From an uncultured Collinsella sp. (GTDB lineage Bacteria > Actinomycetota > Coriobacteriia > Coriobacteriales > Coriobacteriaceae), in NCBI GenBank assembly GCA_937969105.1, contig CALBUZ010000160.1, forward strand, positions 1-10,400: a stretch of DNA of 10,400 bases, given 5' to 3'. Every line of letters begins with the position of its first letter. Within the stretch, counting starts at the first letter, position 1. Both the position numbers and the translations under genes were made by a program. Of this stretch, positions 7,373 to 10,400 are shown piece by piece. The notes under the pieces were generated by a model. The model ran no database searches. It had not been told where the DNA came from and saw only the letters and a list, made by a program, of their open reading frames with translations.

Positions 7373-9232
7373 ATGAATCCGTACACTTCTTCCGGCTCGG
7401 TCGCCACGATGACGGCCAACGTGTCCGGCAACGATAGCCTCAACGACCTGGGCGATGGCCCGCGCCAGCCCGGCGACCCCGAACGTTATCCCGTGGATGC
7501 GGTGACTCGCCGTCTGATGGGCTATGTCCGTCCGCACCGCATTTCGTTTGTAGCGTCGTTTGTGAGTGCCGCCATCTCCGTGATTTTGCAGCTCTATACG
7601 CCTATTCTCATCGGCGAGGGCATCGACCTGATCGTCGCCGCCGGGCAGGTGGACTTCGACGCGCTACTGCCGCTTGTCACCAAGCTCGCGATTGTCGTCG
7701 TAGGTACCGCGGCTTTCCAGTGGCTGCAGGGCTATTGCGTCAACCGCCTGTCCTACGAGACGGTGCGCGACATGCGCGTGGAGGCGAGCGACAAGCTCAG
7801 CCGCATGCCGCTCAGCTTTATCGACAGCCACGCCCACGGCGACCTTATGAGCCGCGTGGTCAACGACGTCGACCAGGTGGGCGACGGTCTGCTACAGGGC
7901 TTTACCCAGCTTTTCACCGGCGTTATCACCATCGTTGGCACGCTCGCGTTTATGCTCTCCATTAACCTGACCATGACGCTTGTGGTGGTGCTCGTCACGC
8001 CGCTTTCCATTTTTGCCGCTGGCGCCATCGCCAAGCTTTCCAACAAGAGCTTTACGGCCCAGCAGCGTATTCAGGGTCAGCTCGGTGGTCATATCGAGGA
8101 GTATGTGGGCGAGCAAAAGCTGGTTGATGCATTTGCCTACGGCCCGAACGCCCAAGCGCGCTTTGACGCGCTCAACGCCGAGCTCTATACGGCAGGTGAG
8201 CGTGCACAGTTTATGGGTTCGCTCTCTAACCCCGGTACGCGCTTTATCAACAACATCATCTATGCCGTGGTCGCCGTGATCGGCTGCGTGGGCGTGATCA
8301 CGGGCGTGCCGGCGGCGCTTACGGTGGGTGGCGTGCAGATTTTCCTGTCCTACGCCAACCAGTACACCAAGCCGTTCAACGAGGTCACCAACGTCATTAC
8401 GCAGATCCAGACCGCGTATGCCTCGGCGCGTCGCATGTTTGCGCTGCTCGATGCGCGCGAGCAGGAGCCCGATGCGGCGGATGCCGTGGAACTTACCGCC
8501 CCGCAGGGTGAGGTGACCTTTGAGCATGTGGACTTTAGCTACGTGTCCGACCGCAAGCTGCTGCAGGATATCTGTATTGAGGCCAAACCCGGCATGCGCT
8601 TTGCCCTGGTCGGCCCCACGGGTTGCGGCAAGACGACGCTCATCAACTTGCTGCTGCGGTTTTACGATATCGATGCCGGACGCATCATGGTCGATGGCCG
8701 GTCTTCGCGTGACTACACGCGCGCAAGCCTGCGCCGCGCCTTTGGCATGGTGCTGCAGGACACCTGGCTGTTCGAGGGCACGGTAGCCGAAAACATTGCC
8801 TACGGTTGCCCCGATGCCACGCGCGAGCAGATTGTCGAGGCCGCCAAGCGCGCGCATGCGCATAAGTTTATCGTGCAGCTGCCAGGCGGCTACGATACGG
8901 TGATCGGCGAGGACGGCGGCACGTTTAGCCAGGGTCAAAAACAGCTGCTGTGCATCGCGCGCGTCATGCTCACCGATCCGGCGATTCTGCTGCTGGACGA
9001 GGCAACGTCGAGCATCGATACGCGTACCGAGCTGCAAGTGCAGGCGGCATTCGACGAGCTCATGGCTGGCCGCACGAGCTTTGTCGTAGCACACCGCCTG
9101 TCGACGATTCGCAACGCCGATTGCATCCTGGTCATGCGCGATGGCGAGATTATCGAGCGCGGCACGCACGATGAGCTGCTCGCGGCAGGCGGCTTCTACG
9201 CCGAACTCTACCGCAGCCAGTTCGCCCAGTGA
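7373..9232 (+). CDS. ABC exporter subunit with canonical ATP site (heterodimeric multidrug-type, TMD-NBD)
   Basis: A half-transporter of 619 residues and the partner of the preceding gene. A polar N-terminal extension of about 50 residues, rich in Ser, Asn, Gly and Pro, precedes the first membrane helix (about 56-80). The six-helix exporter domain runs to about 330. NBD motifs: Walker A GPTGCGKTT (414-422), Q-loop Gln462, signature FSQGQ (518-522), Walker B ILLLDE with Asp542 and catalytic Glu543, and switch His574 in VVAHRLST. All catalytic residues are present. In a heterodimer, this subunit's Walker motifs pair with FSGGQ of the partner to form the active site, while its own FSQGQ, with Gln for the second signature residue, faces the partner's degenerate Walker site. 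That is the usual asymmetry of this subfamily. It acts in the cytoplasmic membrane, driving export with ATP. The substrate is not readable from the sequence. The start is supported by AAAGGAGGG 7 bases upstream. Confidence 0.94.
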   Translation: MNPYTSSGSVATMTANVSGNDSLNDLGDGPRQPGDPERYPVDAVTRRLMGYVRPHRISFVASFVSAAISVILQLYTPILIGEGIDLIVAAGQVDFDALLPLVTKLAIVVVGTAAFQWLQGYCVNRLSYETVRDMRVEASDKLSRMPLSFIDSHAHGDLMSRVVNDVDQVGDGLLQGFTQLFTGVITIVGTLAFMLSINLTMTLVVVLVTPLSIFAAGAIAKLSNKSFTAQQRIQGQLGGHIEEYVGEQKLVDAFAYGPNAQARFDALNAELYTAGERAQFMGSLSNPGTRFINNIIYAVVAVIGCVGVITGVPAALTVGGVQIFLSYANQYTKPFNEVTNVITQIQTAYASARRMFALLDAREQEPDAADAVELTAPQGEVTFEHVDFSYVSDRKLLQDICIEAKPGMRFALVGPTGCGKTTLINLLLRFYDIDAGRIMVDGRSSRDYTRASLRRAFGMVLQDTWLFEGTVAENIAYGCPDATREQIVEAAKRAHAHKFIVQLPGGYDTVIGEDGGTFSQGQKQLLCIARVMLTDPAILLLDEATSSIDTRTELQVQAAFDELMAGRTSFVVAHRLSTIRNADCILVMRDGEIIERGTHDELLAAGGFYAELYRSQFAQ

Positions 9233-9235
9233 GCA

Positions 9236-9276
9236 AGACGTGGGGCAAATGAACTAGGTTTGTTTGCCCCACGTCT
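9236..9276 (+). terminator. 14-bp hairpin after the exporter operon, probable terminator
   Basis: AGACGTGGGGCAAA (9236-9249) pairs without mismatch with 9263-9276, leaving a 13-base loop, and starts 3 bases after the TGA stop. No T-run follows the 3' arm, as at the hairpin after the surface protein gene; both share the arm core GTGGGGC. A second, weaker stem follows (9285-9291 with 9310-9316, TGGGGGC/GCCCCCA). Confidence 0.6.
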
Positions 9277-9352
9277 CAACTATTTGGGGGCTTACACCGC
9301 GGACGTTTTGCCCCCATCGGTGTCGCCCATGTCGCCAATCGACAGACGGTGG

Positions 9353-9380
9353 TTTACATCTGTCACGTAAGTACTAAGAT
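9353..9380 (+). promoter_or_regulatory. Candidate promoter of the flavodoxin gene
   Basis: TTTACA (9353-9358; five of six bases match TTGACA) and TAAGAT (9375-9380) are 16 bases apart. This predicts a transcript start near 9387 and a leader of about 45 bases to the GTG at 9433. The surrounding stretch is AT-rich compared with its neighbours. Confidence 0.6.
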
Positions 9381-9432
9381 ATTCATCTAATAAATTGCAT
9401 TAGTGGCTTTGGTTTTGGGGGAAACGAGCAAC

Positions 9433-9990
9433 GTGACTATGACATGCTCTTTGGTGGTCAACAGCAAGAGCGGTAATACCAGGATGGTTTCGGGCGCAAT
9501 CAAGCGTGCCCTACAGGCTGCAGGCGTCGAGTTTATTCACGCTGCCGCGTTGAGCGACGATGCGGACGCAGATCAGGTTGCGCGCGAGGCGCAGGGTGCC
9601 TGCGCTGCCGATACGGTGCTCGTTGGCTTTTGGTGCGACAAGGGCGCATGCACGCCTTCGGTCGCGGCGTTGCTCTCCGCCTTGCACGGCAAGCGCGTCT
9701 TTCTGTTTGGTACCTGCGGTTTTGGCGCCGACCAGAGCTATTATCAGCAGATTATCAATCGCGTGACCTCCAATTTGGCCGAGGATGCCGAGCTTGTGGG
9801 TTGGGCAATGTGCCAGGGCAAGATGGGTCCCGCGGTCAAGCAGCGCTACGAGGCCATGCTCGAGCAAGATCCCGACAACGCCCGCGCTAAGTTGCTGCTC
9901 GATAACTGGGTCGCCGCAAAGGATCACCCCACCAAGGAAGATCTGGACAACATGGTTGCAGCCGCCAAAAAGGCCGTGCTGGGGGAGTAG
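9433..9990 (+). CDS. Flavodoxin-family protein
   Basis: A 185-residue protein with the flavodoxin layout. After the first beta strand comes the FMN phosphate loop SKSGNT (11-16, with S-x-S-G-x-T in the place of the classic T-x-T-G-x-T). Next are a strand and loop, GFWCDKGAC (65-73), where Trp would flank the flavin, and LFGTCGFG (91-98). The last part has CQGKMGPAVKQRYEAM (127-142) and a DHP motif near 164, a C-terminal signature I associate with short flavodoxins of anaerobes. It probably carries FMN and passes electrons to an unidentified redox partner in the cytosol. Resemblance to BilS, the flavodoxin linked to the bilirubin reductase BilR, comes to mind, but no bilR is visible and I do not claim it. 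GTG at 9433 is chosen because GGGGGA lies 10 bases upstream; ATG at 9439 (183 residues) or GTG at 9403 (195 residues, no ribosome site) are alternatives. It has its own promoter and looks monocistronic. Confidence 0.85.
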   Translation: MTMTCSLVVNSKSGNTRMVSGAIKRALQAAGVEFIHAAALSDDADADQVAREAQGACAADTVLVGFWCDKGACTPSVAALLSALHGKRVFLFGTCGFGADQSYYQQIINRVTSNLAEDAELVGWAMCQGKMGPAVKQRYEAMLEQDPDNARAKLLLDNWVAAKDHPTKEDLDNMVAAAKKAVLGE

Positions 9991-10032
9991 CTCCCATCGC
10001 TGACGGCGGTCGGTCCATCTTTCTAAATGAAA

Positions 10033-10161
10033 CGTCCTCCCGGGCGTCGGGGCACGAAGTTCCCTGCTCTACAGTCCTGCGCAAGACGAAGGCCACATTA
10101 AGTGGCCTTCTTTGCGTGCGGAACTCGCGATGAACTTCGTGCCCCGCCGTCCGGGAGGACG
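10033..10161. repeat. 129-nt long inverted repeat (30-nt arms) with nested hairpin
   Basis: Arms 10033-10062 and 10132-10161 pair at 28 of 30 positions, with one further G-U (10044/10150) and one mismatch (10047/10147). The 69-nt interior contains a second perfect 9-bp stem. The element starts 42 bases after the flavodoxin stop. It could be a MITE-like element, a structured RNA, or an elaborate transcription end. No clear target-site duplication flanks it, and no protein-coding signal is seen in it. Confidence 0.85.
10088..10113 (+). terminator. Nested hairpin GAAGGCCAC/GTGGCCTTC with short T-tract
   Basis: Nine perfect pairs (10088-10096 with 10102-10110) enclose the loop ATTAA and are followed by TTT. 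The stem extends after a 2-nt bulge through 10080-10085 with 10111-10116. It resembles an intrinsic terminator for the flavodoxin transcript. The T-tract is short and is partly used in the lower stem, so the function is tentative. Confidence 0.45.
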
Positions 10162-10218
10162 CCTCTTTATTGATGGGAGGCCTGATAGGTCGATGGTTCC
10201 GTGCCCGGATGCGTCCAA

Positions 10219-10400
10219 AGTGGGACGGGCTTTCCGGATGGGCAGGCTTTCGAAAAATGCGTCCCGGAATTTGCCTTTGGAATGGGACGTAGTTTCCCGT
10301 TGAGGTGCTTTGCGGAAAGTGCATCCCACTCTGGGCGGTCGAAGTGGGACACACTTTCCCAAAGGCGCTCCAACGGGAAATTGCGTCCCATTATTCGGTC
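10219..10400. repeat. Array of alternately oriented 14-15-bp cores with 62-bp period (runs off window)
   Basis: Plus-strand cores of the form GGGACG-NNN-TTTCC lie at 10222-10235, 10284-10298 and 10346-10360, exactly 62 bases apart. Minus-strand cores (read as GGGACGCANTTTCC on the other strand) lie at 10251-10265, 10314-10327 and 10375-10389, their outer ends also exactly 62 apart. Each plus/minus pair can fold into a hairpin of about 14 positions around a 14-15-nt loop, with mismatches mainly in the middle. The cores are conserved while loops and spacers differ: the first two 62-bp units match at about 37 of 62 positions by hand count. No gene is credible in 9991-10400. Function unknown. Confidence 0.85.

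Noticed and set aside
5996..7537. Minus-strand open frames of 119-257 codons opposite the exporter genes
   Set aside because: They are shadows of two well-defined ABC transporter genes whose Walker, signature and H-loop motifs are all in the plus frames.
9403..9432. Ten-residue N-terminal extension of the flavodoxin from GTG 9403
   Set aside because: No ribosome site precedes 9403, and the extension lies before the first beta strand, where flavodoxins normally begin. GGGGGA instead serves the GTG at 9433.
9887..10391. Several 60-155-codon open frames over the 3' non-coding tail on both strands
   Set aside because: They cross the inverted repeat and the hairpin array, overlap each other and the flavodoxin gene, have no ribosome sites that stand out, and give translations without domain character.
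10219..10400. CRISPR array
   Set aside because: Cores alternate in orientation, spacers are only 14-18 nt, and no cas gene is present.

Overview
The window looks like a chromosomal piece of a high-GC, Gram-positive gut actinobacterium of the Coriobacteriia, most likely Collinsella or a close relative. This is inferred from three things: a very large sortase-anchored protein built of Spy0128/FctA-type isopeptide pilin domains, strongly G/C-ending codons, and a short bacterial SRP RNA without an Alu domain. No rRNA or phylogenetic marker protein is present, so the genus is a judgement from style, not a measurement.

Layout, all genes on the + strand. (1) 1-5199: the 3' part of a giant surface protein gene whose start lies before the window. 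It holds two DUF11-like repeats and ten FctA/DUF5979-like modules, nine of them with a complete Lys/Glu/Asn isopeptide triad, then a Pro/Gly/Ser linker, an MPDTG sorting motif, a membrane helix and an Arg tail. (2) 5200-5515: a hairpin terminator, a promoter, the SRP RNA gene (ffs) with a built-in terminator, and a leader with an inverted repeat. (3) 5516-9232: two abutting genes for a heterodimeric type IV ABC exporter. The first subunit has a degenerate ATP site (Asp for catalytic Glu, Gln for the switch His); the second is canonical. (4) 9233-9432: a strong hairpin, a weaker one, and a good promoter. (5) 9433-9990: a flavodoxin-fold protein. (6) 9991-10400: no credible gene. It holds a 129-nt near-perfect inverted repeat with a nested hairpin, then an array of alternately oriented GGGACG...TTTCC cores with an exact 62-bp period that runs to the window edge.

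The genes look like separate transcription units, apart from the two exporter subunits, which must form one operon and one complex. No sortase, regulator, transposase, recombinase or CRISPR cas gene is visible. The least explained part is the non-coding tail at 10033-10400. The surface protein and the asymmetric exporter are good examples of known families, with features worth checking.
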